Source: Tunturiibacter empetritectus
GTDB lineage: Bacteria > Acidobacteriota > Terriglobia > Terriglobales > Acidobacteriaceae
NCBI RefSeq assembly: GCF_013410875.1
Contig: NZ_JACCCU010000001.1
Span: 2,418,001 to 2,482,000, forward strand
DNA length: 64,000 nucleotides
Reading direction: 5' to 3'
Shown: one piece after another, positions 45,127 to 55,262 of the stretch
How positions within the stretch are numbered: the stretch's first letter is position 1
Layout: every line of letters begins with the position of its first letter
Translations under genes and position numbers: made by a program
Notes under the pieces: model-generated
What the model was told of the DNA's origin: nothing
The model's database searches: none
Seen by the model: the letters and a program-made list of their open reading frames with translations, nothing else

Positions 45127-46986
45127 CTACGGGAGGTAGTAACGCATGCTGGTGAAGACCATGTTGTTGGTGGCCTTGGGGCTGCCGTAGGTGGTGGTGG
45201 TTGCACCGGTGGCGCTTGTGATACCAGACCACGCATCACGCGTGAGATAGCTGTACTGCATCTGGTACTGGAGGCGTCCGTACTTGGGGTTGGTGTAGAT
45301 GCGGTAGGTGAATCCTGCCGTTCCTTCGAAGATGGCACGGGTTGCGCCAGCGCAGCTTCCTGCGCCTGCGGGGTTATAGGGAGCAGAGCCTGCGAAGGGG
45401 TTGGTGGTGGTGGCTGTGGGCAGGCCTTCGGTGGAGCAGCCGGAGTCGACTGCGTTTCGCGGCGCGTATCCGATCTGTTTGCCGGCTGAGGCGCCGAGCG
45501 TGCTGAGGTAGACGGTGCGCTGGGCGTACTCGCCACCGAAGTAACCGAATACATCGAGCTTCTTGGCGGGGTGAAGCTCAAGCGAGCCAAGAGCTTGGTA
45601 GTTCTTAATGGGCGCGAGTGTCCCGTCAGGATGGACGGTGATATCGGGCAGGGTGGAGGTGCCGTAACGGCCTACGCCGGTGCCACCGAGGAAGTGAACG
45701 CCGAAGTCAGCAAAGTGCGTAACGGGGACGCGGGCGTTGGCGAAGAAGCCGCCGCCGACCTTGGTGTTGTTGGCCGCACCAGCAGCCGACGGAACGGTGA
45801 GGGTCTGGTTGGGGTAGTAGCGGTCACGGAACCAGCGACCCAAGCCGCCAGCCTCGAAGTGACCAACCTTGGCATCGTAGGTGAATTTGACGATGACGTC
45901 AGGGGCGATGTTATTGGAGTAGTTCGCAGTGAGGTTATAGAGACCACCGCCAGTACCAGCGTTTCCGATGAAGAAGTTATTGTTGGCGTTGGAGGCGGAG
46001 TAGACGTACTCGGCCTGTTCGACGGAGATGGCACCGGTGAGGCCACCGAGTTTCTGCTGGAACCTGACGCCTGGCTGACGCTCCCAGCTAAAACCGACTT
46101 GGTACTGCGCGTCGATGGTCATTGGGAGATTTTCGGTGCGGTTGTCGGTGCTCTTCTTGGTTTCGGTGACGAGCGACCACATCTGACCGCCGGTTACCGT
46201 GAAGCCGCTGTTGGTGGCGGCCTGACCCCAGATCTGACGCTGACGGAGAGTGTAGCTGTTGCTCTGGTTGTCGTTGCTGGTGGCGCCTGCGGAGAGGAAG
46301 TCAGCTTCGACGTAGCCCGACAGCTTGAACGGACCGGGGTTGGCGACAAAGAGTGCGCCGATGCGGCTCTGACGGCCAGAGAAGTTGAATTCGCTGGTGT
46401 TGGACTGAGCTGCGCCAGGGTACGGGGTGGAGTTGAATGGCGTGTTGACGTCGGAGTTGAGCGAACGCTGACGGTAGACGGATTCAGCCGCGAAGAAGGC
46501 AACGGGGGTAATCGCTACTCCCTTGTAGTGGATTGCCAGAGGCGACTCGAGTTCGTCCGAAATGGTCTTCTTGGTGTCGCTGATGGTCTGGGCGAGGCCG
46601 ACGTTGGTGGTCTTGAGGTCGGTTACGGTGCTGTTCAAGTTCGAGACCGCCTCGGTGTTGGCCGAGAGGTTCGAGCTGAGGCTGTCCGCCTTGGCCGATG
46701 CACTGGCAGCTGCGGTCTGGGCGTCCTGAGCGGACTGCTGAGCGGCCGCAAGCTTCGCGTCCTTATCGGCATTCTGCTGTTTGAGAGCATCGATCTGGGC
46801 CTGTTGGCTCAGCATCTGCTCACGCAGCTCGCGGATCTGGCGTGCCAACGGGCTCTCGACGGGCGCCTTTTTGTGAACTGGCGCCTTGCTGGTCGTCTTT
46901 TTCGTTGCCGTGCTGGTTTGCGCCTGGAGAGATATTGAACTGATAACCAATATCGCCGCCATAGTCGCTCGTAGTTGCTTCGTCAT
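45127..46986 (-). CDS. Outer-membrane porin with coiled-coil stalk
   Basis: About 619 residues. Signal peptide about 1-22 ('AAILVISSISLQAQ'), a Lys/Thr-rich linker, then a coiled coil about 45-150 ('ARQIRELREQMLSQQAQIDALKQQ' region and Ala/Asp heptads) that may anchor to peptidoglycan. The remainder is a beta-barrel with alternating aromatic strands ('SGYVEADFLSAG', 'FEGTAGFTYRIYTNPKYGRLQYQMQYSYL'). It ends 'MRYYLP', rather than with the aromatic C-terminal residue usual in Proteobacteria. Substrate unknown. It is divergent from the hexosaminidase gene. The start at 46986 follows GAGG. Confidence 0.8.
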   Translation of the reverse strand: MTKQLRATMAAILVISSISLQAQTSTATKKTTSKAPVHKKAPVESPLARQIRELREQMLSQQAQIDALKQQNADKDAKLAAAQQSAQDAQTAAASASAKADSLSSNLSANTEAVSNLNSTVTDLKTTNVGLAQTISDTKKTISDELESPLAIHYKGVAITPVAFFAAESVYRQRSLNSDVNTPFNSTPYPGAAQSNTSEFNFSGRQSRIGALFVANPGPFKLSGYVEADFLSAGATSNDNQSNSYTLRQRQIWGQAATNSGFTVTGGQMWSLVTETKKSTDNRTENLPMTIDAQYQVGFSWERQPGVRFQQKLGGLTGAISVEQAEYVYSASNANNNFFIGNAGTGGGLYNLTANYSNNIAPDVIVKFTYDAKVGHFEAGGLGRWFRDRYYPNQTLTVPSAAGAANNTKVGGGFFANARVPVTHFADFGVHFLGGTGVGRYGTSTLPDITVHPDGTLAPIKNYQALGSLELHPAKKLDVFGYFGGEYAQRTVYLSTLGASAGKQIGYAPRNAVDSGCSTEGLPTATTTNPFAGSAPYNPAGAGSCAGATRAIFEGTAGFTYRIYTNPKYGRLQYQMQYSYLTRDAWSGITSATGATTTTYGSPKATNNMVFTSMRYYLP

Positions 46987-47240
46987 GGAACCTCGCAAAA
47001 GTATGAAAAGGCACAAGGACAACAAGAAAGGGTGCGGGGCTTAGGCCCACTCCAACTCTCTTCCTTTGCTCTTTGACTTATGCTCACAAAGTCGTGTGAA
47101 CAGAGGAATAATTTGTGCGGTATTCACCGAGAAAATACGTTTCACTGTGGATATTTTTTCGAACTCCGGTAATTTTTTCTGATTTGCCGGAATGAATTGA
47201 GTAACCCCTCGCGTCGCGGAACTGATTTACCGTTATCTTC

Positions 47241-49400
47241 ATGCACTCTTACCGACTTGGCGCTCTCATTGTGGGCTTTGGCCTGTTTGCTTCTGTCGCA
47301 TCTGCTCAGTCTTCTATTAAATTGATCCCGAGGCCGCGTGAGATCCATGCAACGGGGGATGAGGTGCTGACGCATGGGGTGGGTATTTTCTGCGTGGCTC
47401 CCTGTGCTGTGGAGGACCGTTTTGCGGCGGACGATTTGGCCGCGTCGCTGAAGGAACGCGACATTGTGGGGTCGACGGGCGCGGTTTCGATTGAGTTGGC
47501 ACGAACGAGTGCTCATCCGGAGGTGAAGTTTACCGAGGAGATGAAGGCTGAAGGCTACGTGATCGCCGCAGGTGGGGGTGGGCTGCAGGTGATTGGGGAT
47601 TCGGCGGCGGGTCTGTTTTATGGGGTGCAGACGGTTAAGCAGCTGATTGAAGGGGATGGGGCGAAGGCGGTTCTGCATGCGGCGAATGTGAGGGATTGGC
47701 CGACGATGAAGTATCGCGGGCTGGATGACGATCTGTCGCGGGGGCCGGTGACGACACTGGAGTTTCAGAAGCACCTGATTCGGACGCTGGCGGCTTATAA
47801 GGTGAATTTGTATTCTCCGTACTTTGAACATACGCAGCAGTATGCTTCGAATCCGCTGATGGCTCCGCCGGGCGGGAGTGTTTCGGCGGAGGAGACCCGG
47901 GAACTGGTGGAGTATGCGCGGCTGTACCACATTGATGTGGTGCCGGAGCAGGAGGCGTTTGGGCACCTGCACCATAATCTGGCGTGGGAGCAGTATCAAC
48001 CGCTGGCGGAGACTCCGCATGGCGCGGTGCTGGCGCCGGGGCAGCCGGGGTCGATTGCGCTGATCAAGCAGATGTTTACCGAGCTAGCGGCGCTGTATCC
48101 GGGGCCGTTTTTGCATATTGGCGCGGATGAGACGGTGGACCTGGGGCTGGGGCAGACTAAAGCTGATGTGGATGCGCGGGGTCTGGGGCCGGTTTATCTG
48201 GATTTTCTGCAGCGGATTGTGACGGAGTTGAAGCCGCTTAATAGAAGGTTCCTGTTTTGGGGGGATATCGCGCAGGATTCGCCGGACTTGCTGAAGGATC
48301 TACCGCAGTCGTTCAAGGATTCGACGATCGCGGTTGCTTGGGTTTATACCCCGGAGGCTCGTGGGTATGACCGGTTCTTGACGCCGTTTACGAATGCGGG
48401 GATGGAGACTTGGGTGGCTCCGAGCGTGAACAACTTCAGGAAGGTTTATCCGAACAACAACTATGCGCTCGAAAATATTCAGCGGTTTACGGCCGACGGG
48501 CAACGGCTGGGGTCTACCGGACAGCTGAACACGATCTGGAATGATGACGGGGAGGGGCTCTTCAATCAGGATTGGTATGGGATTCTGTTTGGTGCAGCGG
48601 CGGCTTGGCAGAAGGGCGAGTCTTCCATTCCAGAGTTCCAGAACTCTTACGCGCAGGTGTTTCACGGCGACGCGACTGGCTATCTGAATGAGGCGCAGAA
48701 GGAGATGATGCTGGCGCACTCAGTGTTGAAGGACCAGGCCAAGGAAGGGGATGGGACCAACAGCATCTTCTGGCTGGACCCGATGTCGAAGGATGGGATC
48801 AGGATCGGGGCGCAGGTGCTTCCGTATGCACATGAGTTGCGGCTTCATGCGGAGCGAGCGCTGACTCTGATTGCACAGGCAAGGGCTGCTGCGCCTGCGT
48901 CACCTACGGTTTCTGCAGGGCCTAAGGCTTATGATCCTGCGGACTCCTATCCTAGTGCGCCTACGACGCTTCGGGAGACTGCGGCTATCGACGCACTTGA
49001 ACTAGGCGCTCGACGTATGGATCTGATCGGGCTAAAGTTTCAGCTGTCGGAGGAGATTGCAGAGGGTTATCAACGCGCCTACGCGATGCAGAACACGACG
49101 GATAAGAAGCAGCGCATGAGTGTGGCGCGAGAGCTCTCTGACATTAACGGGGTGAATGGTCGGATTCAGGACTTCATTGACGCCTATTCCCTGCTGCGTG
49201 ATCTGTACGAGCAGGCGTGGTACCGGTCGAATCGCGCGTATGCGCTGCGGCCGACGCTGGAGCACTACGACTACACGGTTGGAATCTGGGAGGGTCGGAG
49301 CGACAGGCTTCGAAGTGCGCAGCGTCAGTGGTCGGATACACACACGCTGCCGCCGGCTGCGGACCTGGGGATACCACCTCCGGCTCCGGCGGCGAAATGA
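47241..49400 (+). CDS. Secreted GH20 beta-N-acetylhexosaminidase
   Basis: Protein of 719 residues. Signal peptide about 1-22 ('LGALIVGFGLFASVASAQ'). GH20 N-terminal domain about 25-145 ('IKLIPRPREIHATGD', 'EGYVIAA'), then the barrel with 'YRGLDDDLSRGPV' and the catalytic Asp-Glu pair in 'FLHIGADETVDLG' (about 292-303). It removes terminal GlcNAc/GalNAc from chitin fragments, glycoproteins or muropeptides by substrate-assisted catalysis. The C-terminal 200 residues are helical and unassigned. Its position shortly before a NamZ-type fusion suggests peptidoglycan or chitin scavenging. Confidence 0.92.
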   Translation: MHSYRLGALIVGFGLFASVASAQSSIKLIPRPREIHATGDEVLTHGVGIFCVAPCAVEDRFAADDLAASLKERDIVGSTGAVSIELARTSAHPEVKFTEEMKAEGYVIAAGGGGLQVIGDSAAGLFYGVQTVKQLIEGDGAKAVLHAANVRDWPTMKYRGLDDDLSRGPVTTLEFQKHLIRTLAAYKVNLYSPYFEHTQQYASNPLMAPPGGSVSAEETRELVEYARLYHIDVVPEQEAFGHLHHNLAWEQYQPLAETPHGAVLAPGQPGSIALIKQMFTELAALYPGPFLHIGADETVDLGLGQTKADVDARGLGPVYLDFLQRIVTELKPLNRRFLFWGDIAQDSPDLLKDLPQSFKDSTIAVAWVYTPEARGYDRFLTPFTNAGMETWVAPSVNNFRKVYPNNNYALENIQRFTADGQRLGSTGQLNTIWNDDGEGLFNQDWYGILFGAAAAWQKGESSIPEFQNSYAQVFHGDATGYLNEAQKEMMLAHSVLKDQAKEGDGTNSIFWLDPMSKDGIRIGAQVLPYAHELRLHAERALTLIAQARAAAPASPTVSAGPKAYDPADSYPSAPTTLRETAAIDALELGARRMDLIGLKFQLSEEIAEGYQRAYAMQNTTDKKQRMSVARELSDINGVNGRIQDFIDAYSLLRDLYEQAWYRSNRAYALRPTLEHYDYTVGIWEGRSDRLRSAQRQWSDTHTLPPAADLGIPPPAPAAK

Positions 49401-49458
49401 GTCTGTTTTTGTGCGTTGAGTAGCGCTTAGGTCGCGAAATCTGGCAATCTAAAAGATC

Positions 49459-50802
49459 ATGCTTTCGACGGACTCCATCGGCCCCTCACTCGGAATTGAT
49501 TTCGGCACAACGAACAGCTCCATCGCGTTTACCCGCGGGAATGGCGAGGTGGAGTTGGTCTCTTTTCCTGCGGGAGCGGCGACTACGGAGTCATTCCGCT
49601 CTGTGCTTTACCTGGAGCAGCACAGGCATGCGAGCCGTACGCAGATTAAAGGATTCACCGGGCCGCAGGCGATTGAGCACTATCTTCGTGCCGAGCATAA
49701 GGGCCGGCTGATTCAGTCTCTCAAGTCTTATCTCTCTAGCCGGACGTTGACCGGAACTGAAGTTTTTGGGCGGCGTTACACCATTGAAGACCTGATCGCT
49801 CGTATCCTCACCGATCTGAGATTGTCTGCTGAGCGGCAGTTGGGACGCCCAGTGCGTCAGGCCACGGTAGGGCGACCGGTGCGCTTTGTTGGCGCAGAGA
49901 GCGTAGAAGATGATGACTTTGCTATGCAGCGGCTGCGCCAGGCATTCGTCCATGCCGGTTTTGAGTCGGTCGAGTTTGAGATGGAGCCGATTGCGGCGGC
50001 TTACGCTTACGAGTCCACACTCGATCATGATGAACTGATTTTGATTGGGGACTTTGGCGGCGGCACGAGCGACTTCTCGTTGCTGCATGTTGGTCCCGGC
50101 GTTCGCGCGCGGGGTCGAACGGCGAAGGATCTTCTGGGCAACAGCGGGCTGGGGCTGGCGGGTGACAGCTTCGACGCTCGGATCGTTCGGAAGCTGGTGT
50201 CTCCGGCACTGGGGTCTGACAGCTTGGAGCGGTCTTATGCTCAGGCTCGGGATCGTCCGGCTAGCATCATCCCGGCGGCTCCGGCATGGATCTATGCCAA
50301 TCTGGAGCGCTGGCACTATCTCTCGTTTCTGAAGACACGAAATGTCGCGGAGATTCTGAAGAGTGCGCGGGCGCGGGCGCAGGAGCCGGAGAAGATCGAA
50401 GCGCTCATCAACTTGATCGAAGAGGACCTTGGATACCAGCTACATCAGGCTGTCCAGCGTTTGAAGGTTGACTTGTCACATCACGAGTCTGCCGAGTTTC
50501 ATTTTCGCGATGGCAGTATGGACCTTGTTGCGACGGTTGAGCGCAAGGAGTTTGAAGGCTGGATCGTGGAGGAGTTGCAATCAATCGAGCGGTGCGTCGA
50601 TACTCTGCTGGCTACAAGCAATGTTCCTGCCAGAGAGGTTGACCGGGTGTTTTTGACTGGAGGAACCAGCTTTGTTCCTGCGGTGCGTCGCATCTTCGAA
50701 TCCCGGTTCGGCGCACAGCGGGTGCGTACCGGCAATGAATTTACGTCGGTGGCGTTGGGGCTTGCACTGCGTGCCGAAGAGGTTCGACTAACGGGAAGCT
50801 AG
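49459..50802 (+). CDS. Hsp70-family protein, YegD-like
   Basis: About 447 residues, shorter than DnaK. Phosphate 1 'LGIDFGTTNSSIAF', phosphate 2 'ELILIGDFGGGTSDFSLL' and the adenosine motif 'RVFLTGGTSFVPAVRR' identify an actin/Hsp70 ATPase domain. The substrate-binding domain is lacking, as in YegD. An insertion and 'DLIARILTDLRLSAERQLG' match YegD-like proteins. The function of this subgroup is not established. It is 58 bases downstream of the hexosaminidase on the same strand. Confidence 0.85.
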   Translation: MLSTDSIGPSLGIDFGTTNSSIAFTRGNGEVELVSFPAGAATTESFRSVLYLEQHRHASRTQIKGFTGPQAIEHYLRAEHKGRLIQSLKSYLSSRTLTGTEVFGRRYTIEDLIARILTDLRLSAERQLGRPVRQATVGRPVRFVGAESVEDDDFAMQRLRQAFVHAGFESVEFEMEPIAAAYAYESTLDHDELILIGDFGGGTSDFSLLHVGPGVRARGRTAKDLLGNSGLGLAGDSFDARIVRKLVSPALGSDSLERSYAQARDRPASIIPAAPAWIYANLERWHYLSFLKTRNVAEILKSARARAQEPEKIEALINLIEEDLGYQLHQAVQRLKVDLSHHESAEFHFRDGSMDLVATVERKEFEGWIVEELQSIERCVDTLLATSNVPAREVDRVFLTGGTSFVPAVRRIFESRFGAQRVRTGNEFTSVALGLALRAEEVRLTGS

Positions 50803-51005
50803 GGCAAGAGGCTTAGGGCGTCCTGCCGGACGGGCGCCCTTCGCGGGCGGCGGTCACTTCGTGACTTGTATACCCCTTCGGTTGGCGCTCCCGTTGGTCG
50901 CGAGCTGTCTTTCTTTCCGAACCTGCGGCGTTTCGGTCTGATAGGTCATGCGTCCTGGTCTAGTGGTTTCAGGTTCGGCACCTCTGGGGAGAACAAGCGC
51001 TACTT

Positions 51006-54000
51006 GTGGCAGGCTATCGCTATACACTGGCACGAATGTATGTTGCCGTAACTCCAACACGCCTTCATCCCTTCGATCTCGGTTTGATCGTCGTTTATCT
51101 GATCGCAATCACTCTCTTCGGCCTGCGATTTCGGAGTGGAAAGGATCCGAATGCGAGATCGCTGCGCAGCTATTTTCTGGCTGACCAGACGATTCCGTGG
51201 TGGGCGATTGCGCTGTCGATCGTCTCTGCGGAGACGAGTACGCTGACAATCATCAGCATTCCGGGTGTCGCGTTTGCAGGGGACTTCGGGTTTCTGCAGA
51301 TTGTGATCGGGTACATGCTGGGTCGCGTGGTGGTGGCGTTGATCTTTCTGCCCAAATACTTTGAGGGGCGGATGTTAACCGCGTATCAGCTGATCGATCA
51401 GCGCTTCGGACATACGCTGCACAAGGTGACTGCGGGATTGTTTCTGCTGACTCGGGCGGCGGCTGAAGGAGTGCGGGTGTTCGCGGTGAGCATCGTGGTG
51501 GGGATCGCGATTGGGACGCGGGATGTGCTGTCGATTGGAATTATCTCGGCGCTTACGCTGCTGTATACGTTTGAGGGCGGGATGGCGGCGGTGATCTGGA
51601 CCGATGTGGTGCAAATGGGGATCTACATCGGCGGAACGATGGTTGCGATCTTTACGCTGGGGACGCATGTACCAGGGGGATGGTCGCAGATACATGAAGT
51701 CGCGGCGGCGGCGGGTAAGTTTCGGCTCTTTCACTTTGCGCTGAACCTGACGCAGAGCTATACGTTCTGGGCAGGCGTACTGGGGGGGACGTTCCTGACG
51801 ATGGCGTCGCATGGCACGGATCAGTTGATGGTGCAAAGGATGCTGGCGGCTCGGAATTTGCGCGAGTCGCGGCTGGCATTGCTGGCTAGCGGTGCGGTGA
51901 TTTTTTTGCAGTTCACGTTGTTTCTATTGATTGGTGTGGGGCTGTATGTCTTCTATGGGCTGCACCCGGCGGTGTTCGCGTCTGCGGATCGAATCTTCCC
52001 AACGTTTATTGTGCGGGAGATGCCGATTGGGATTGCCGGGCTGTTGGTGGCGGCGATTCTTGCGGCAGCGATGTCGAATTTGAGCGCGGCGTTGAACTCG
52101 CTTTCTTCGACGACGGTGGTGGACTTCTATATGCATTGGCGGCCGGAGGCGGATGACCGCGAACGGATGATGATCTCGCGCTCGAGCACGGTTGTTTGGG
52201 CGCTGGTGCTGTTTGGGGTCGCGATGTATAGCGTGTTTGCTGGCGGGAAGGGCCACGTGGTGGAGGTGGGGCTGTCGATCGCTTCGGTGGCCTATGGTGC
52301 TTTGCTGGGTGTGTTTCTGCTGGGGACGCTGACTCGATATGCCACGCAGACGGGAGCGATTTTAGGAATGATCTGCGGGTTTGGGCTGAATCTTTTGCTC
52401 TGGCTCTCTCCGGGTGTGATCAAGGTGGGACCAGTCACGATTCCGCACATCGCGTTCACCTGGTATGTGCTGATTGGGTCGATTGTTACGTTCGTAGTTG
52501 GGTCGGTTGGAAGCTTGCTGTTTCGAGGGGATGGCACGAAGCAGAAGTCGCAGCGCTCTGCGGCTAAGATGGCTGGACTTGTGATCGCGCTGTCTCTTCC
52601 CTTTCTGCTTCCATCGCGAGGGGCTGCGGATGTAACGCAAGTGGAAGCGAATAAGGGCTACGACTTCAGCGCAGTCTCGACGCTTGTGGATGAGGCGATA
52701 AGCGCGAAGAAGATACCGGGTGCAGTGGTGCTCATCAACCACCATGGCAGAACTGTGTTTGAAAAGGCATTTGGGAATCGTGCACTTGAGCCTGCTGTGG
52801 AGCCGATGACGGAAGATACGGTCTTCGATATGGCTTCACTGACGAAGTGTCTGGTTACGGCTACGGCCGTGATGCAGCTCTATGAGGCGCATAAGCTGCA
52901 GTTCGACGAGCCGGTGGCAAAGTATCTGCCGGAGTTCGCGGTGAATGGGAAGCAGGCGGTTATGATTCGTGAGTTGCTGACGCACTACTCGGGCTTGCCA
53001 GAGGATATCGACCTGAAAGATGCGTGGGGATTGGCTGCTCCGGACAAGGCGGAGGGGATTCGGCGGGCGATGAATGCGACGCTCGAGACTGTGCCGGGAA
53101 CGCACTTCAAGTATTCGGATATTAACTTCATCACGTTAGGGGCGCTGGTGGAGAAGATTAGTGGGCAGCCGCTGGAGGAATATGCGCAGGAGCATATCTT
53201 TGGGCCGCTGGGGATGATGCATACGAGATATCTCCCTATGGGTAAAGCGTGTGGGATGCTGCCGGACAGTACTGGTTTGCTGACGAACCCGGGTGGTCAT
53301 GGATTCGATCGCTGCAAAGCGGATGGATGGCTTCGGGAGAGATGGATTCCGAACATTGCTCCCACTGCTTATGACGATCAAGGGACGGCGGCTACGAATC
53401 CTGACTTTGGCCGGATGCTGCGTGGAACCGTGCATGATCCGACGACTCGGCGGATGGGCGGTGTTGCGGGACATGCTGGAGTGTTTTCTACGGCTCCGGA
53501 TGTCTCGCTGTTCGCCCAGGGATTGTTGGATCGGCTTGCGGGTAGACCGAGTAACTTTCCGTTGAGTCAGGCGACGCTGAAGTTGATGACGGAGCCGGAG
53601 CAGCCGTCTACTGCGGTGAGCGGCGCAACGATCTTTACTCCAGGTGGAAAGACGACTACAGGCGTTGATGTGCGGGGATTTGGTTGGGATATAAATTCGG
53701 CGTATTCGCGGCCGCGGGGCGAGGTGTTTCCAATTGGGAGCTTTGGGCATACAGGATTTACCGGGACGTCGTTGTGGATGGATCCAGAGAGCGACAGCTT
53801 CGTTGTTATTTTGTCGAATGCGATTCATCCCCGCGGTGCACCACCTATCTCGATGTTGCGGGGGCAAGTGGCCTCTGCTGCGGCCCGTGCGATGCGAATT
53901 GGCGCGGAGCATGCAACGACTTTTGCCAGCAGTCAGACGCTCGCGGGAGTTGATGTGTTGGAGGCTACTCATTTCGAGGCTCTGGCGGATGCTGCGAAAC

Positions 54001-55145
54001 GTCACGGTAGTCACCTGAAACTGGGGTTGCTAACGAATCAGACCGGAGTTGACCGCGAGGGCAGGCGGACGATCGACATATTGCAGCACAGCTTGCCGGA
54101 GGTTGAACTGAAGAAGTTGTTCTCACCCGAGCATGGATTTCTAGGGACAAAAGATATTGTGAAGATCGGCAATGATGTAGATGCTGCGACCAGACTTCCA
54201 ATATTGAGCCTCTATGGCGCGAGGCCTGAGCAGCGCCATCCGAGCCTCGAGTCTCTGAAAGATCTTGATGCTGTGGTAATTGATCTGCAGGATGTGGGGG
54301 TTCGGTTCTTCACGTATGAGACTCTGGTTGGATACTTTCTCGAGGCAGCGGCGCAGGCTCACATCGAGATTATTGTGCTGGATCGTCCCAACCCAAACGG
54401 CGATGTGGCAGTCCAGGGGCCGGTGTCTGATGCAGGGGCCGAGTCCTATAACAACTACATGCCGATGCCTGTGCGCAACGGCATGACTCTCGGGGAGCTT
54501 GCACTCTACTTCAACAGTGAACGGAGGGTTCCCGGTCCTACCTCGCCTAACATTCTGGTTCCTATTCATGCGCAGCTAGTTGTGGTGCCGATGCAGAACT
54601 GGTCTCGCACACAGTACTTTGATGAGACGGGACTGAAGTGGATCAATCCAAGCCCGAACCTGCGGACTCCGGCGGCGGCTACGCTCTATCCTGCTGTGGG
54701 CCTGGCTGAGATGACAAACATCTCTGTTGGCCGCGGAACAGACAAACCTTATGAGCATATTGGCGCACCCTACATCAATGCGCCGGAGCTGGCAGCTTAC
54801 CTGACCGCGCGAAAGATTCCTGGAGTGAGCTTTGCACCGACTAACTTCGCGGTTGCAGAGGACTCCAATCACTACCCCTCTCATGGGAAGACGATCCCTG
54901 GGATTGCTTTTACTGTGACGGATCGAGCTGTTTTCAACTCCCCTGAGATGGGGATCGAACTGCTCAGCGCGTTGCACCATCTCTATCCAGAGTTTCAGCT
55001 GGCAAAGGCCGCGTACCTGGTGACGAACGTGGATACGATGCAGGCGCTGACCAACCTGGACGACCCCCGTAAGATTGCAGCTGGATGGGCGAGGGACCTG
55101 GCTGCTTTCGAGCGCCAACGCGAAAACTACCTGCTTTACAAGTAA
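51006..55145 (+). CDS. Fusion: sodium:solute symporter - serine hydrolase - NamZ (GH171) muramidase
   Basis: One open frame of 1379 codons with three families. (1) Residues about 15-530: sodium:solute symporter, 12-13 hydrophobic segments ('TIPWWAIALSIVSAETSTLTII', 'GGMAAVIWTDVVQMGIYIGG'). (2) About 550-950: beta-lactamase-like/EstB serine hydrolase with SxxK 'SLTK' (Ser about 611), 'YSDINFITLG' and 'GHTGFTGTS'. (3) About 985-1379: DUF1343/NamZ, exo-beta-N-acetylmuramidase ('LKLGLLTNQTGVDREG', 'FSPEHGFLG', 'RPNPNG'). At the first junction 'MAGLVIALSLPFLLPSRGAADV' resembles a signal peptide, with an in-frame ATG at 52569, so two products are possible. The start is GTG 51006 or ATG 51036. The probable role is MurNAc/muropeptide hydrolysis coupled to uptake. 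Confidence 0.85.
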   Translation: MAGYRYTLARMYVAVTPTRLHPFDLGLIVVYLIAITLFGLRFRSGKDPNARSLRSYFLADQTIPWWAIALSIVSAETSTLTIISIPGVAFAGDFGFLQIVIGYMLGRVVVALIFLPKYFEGRMLTAYQLIDQRFGHTLHKVTAGLFLLTRAAAEGVRVFAVSIVVGIAIGTRDVLSIGIISALTLLYTFEGGMAAVIWTDVVQMGIYIGGTMVAIFTLGTHVPGGWSQIHEVAAAAGKFRLFHFALNLTQSYTFWAGVLGGTFLTMASHGTDQLMVQRMLAARNLRESRLALLASGAVIFLQFTLFLLIGVGLYVFYGLHPAVFASADRIFPTFIVREMPIGIAGLLVAAILAAAMSNLSAALNSLSSTTVVDFYMHWRPEADDRERMMISRSSTVVWALVLFGVAMYSVFAGGKGHVVEVGLSIASVAYGALLGVFLLGTLTRYATQTGAILGMICGFGLNLLLWLSPGVIKVGPVTIPHIAFTWYVLIGSIVTFVVGSVGSLLFRGDGTKQKSQRSAAKMAGLVIALSLPFLLPSRGAADVTQVEANKGYDFSAVSTLVDEAISAKKIPGAVVLINHHGRTVFEKAFGNRALEPAVEPMTEDTVFDMASLTKCLVTATAVMQLYEAHKLQFDEPVAKYLPEFAVNGKQAVMIRELLTHYSGLPEDIDLKDAWGLAAPDKAEGIRRAMNATLETVPGTHFKYSDINFITLGALVEKISGQPLEEYAQEHIFGPLGMMHTRYLPMGKACGMLPDSTGLLTNPGGHGFDRCKADGWLRERWIPNIAPTAYDDQGTAATNPDFGRMLRGTVHDPTTRRMGGVAGHAGVFSTAPDVSLFAQGLLDRLAGRPSNFPLSQATLKLMTEPEQPSTAVSGATIFTPGGKTTTGVDVRGFGWDINSAYSRPRGEVFPIGSFGHTGFTGTSLWMDPESDSFVVILSNAIHPRGAPPISMLRGQVASAAARAMRIGAEHATTFASSQTLAGVDVLEATHFEALADAAKRHGSHLKLGLLTNQTGVDREGRRTIDILQHSLPEVELKKLFSPEHGFLGTKDIVKIGNDVDAATRLPILSLYGARPEQRHPSLESLKDLDAVVIDLQDVGVRFFTYETLVGYFLEAAAQAHIEIIVLDRPNPNGDVAVQGPVSDAGAESYNNYMPMPVRNGMTLGELALYFNSERRVPGPTSPNILVPIHAQLVVVPMQNWSRTQYFDETGLKWINPSPNLRTPAAATLYPAVGLAEMTNISVGRGTDKPYEHIGAPYINAPELAAYLTARKIPGVSFAPTNFAVAEDSNHYPSHGKTIPGIAFTVTDRAVFNSPEMGIELLSALHHLYPEFQLAKAAYLVTNVDTMQALTNLDDPRKIAAGWARDLAAFERQRENYLLYK

Positions 55146-55262
55146 TCCGCTTGTGACACGAATTGTGTACCATTCGCAGAGCCGGAAGTCATAATATCCC
55201 TTGGTTTCTTCGCCTTATTTACGTCACAATAGTGAAACGCTTCCAGATCGAAGGTCTCCCGC

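Noticed and set aside
45571..46938. 455-codon open frame on the plus strand
   Set aside because: It lies fully antisense to the porin gene, has Val/Gly/Glu-rich composition from reversed codons and no family motif.
52730..53900. Beta-lactamase resistance gene
   Set aside because: The domain has SxxK and a Tyr motif but is fused to a transporter and NamZ domain; esterase or peptidoglycan-peptide hydrolase is more likely than antibiotic resistance.
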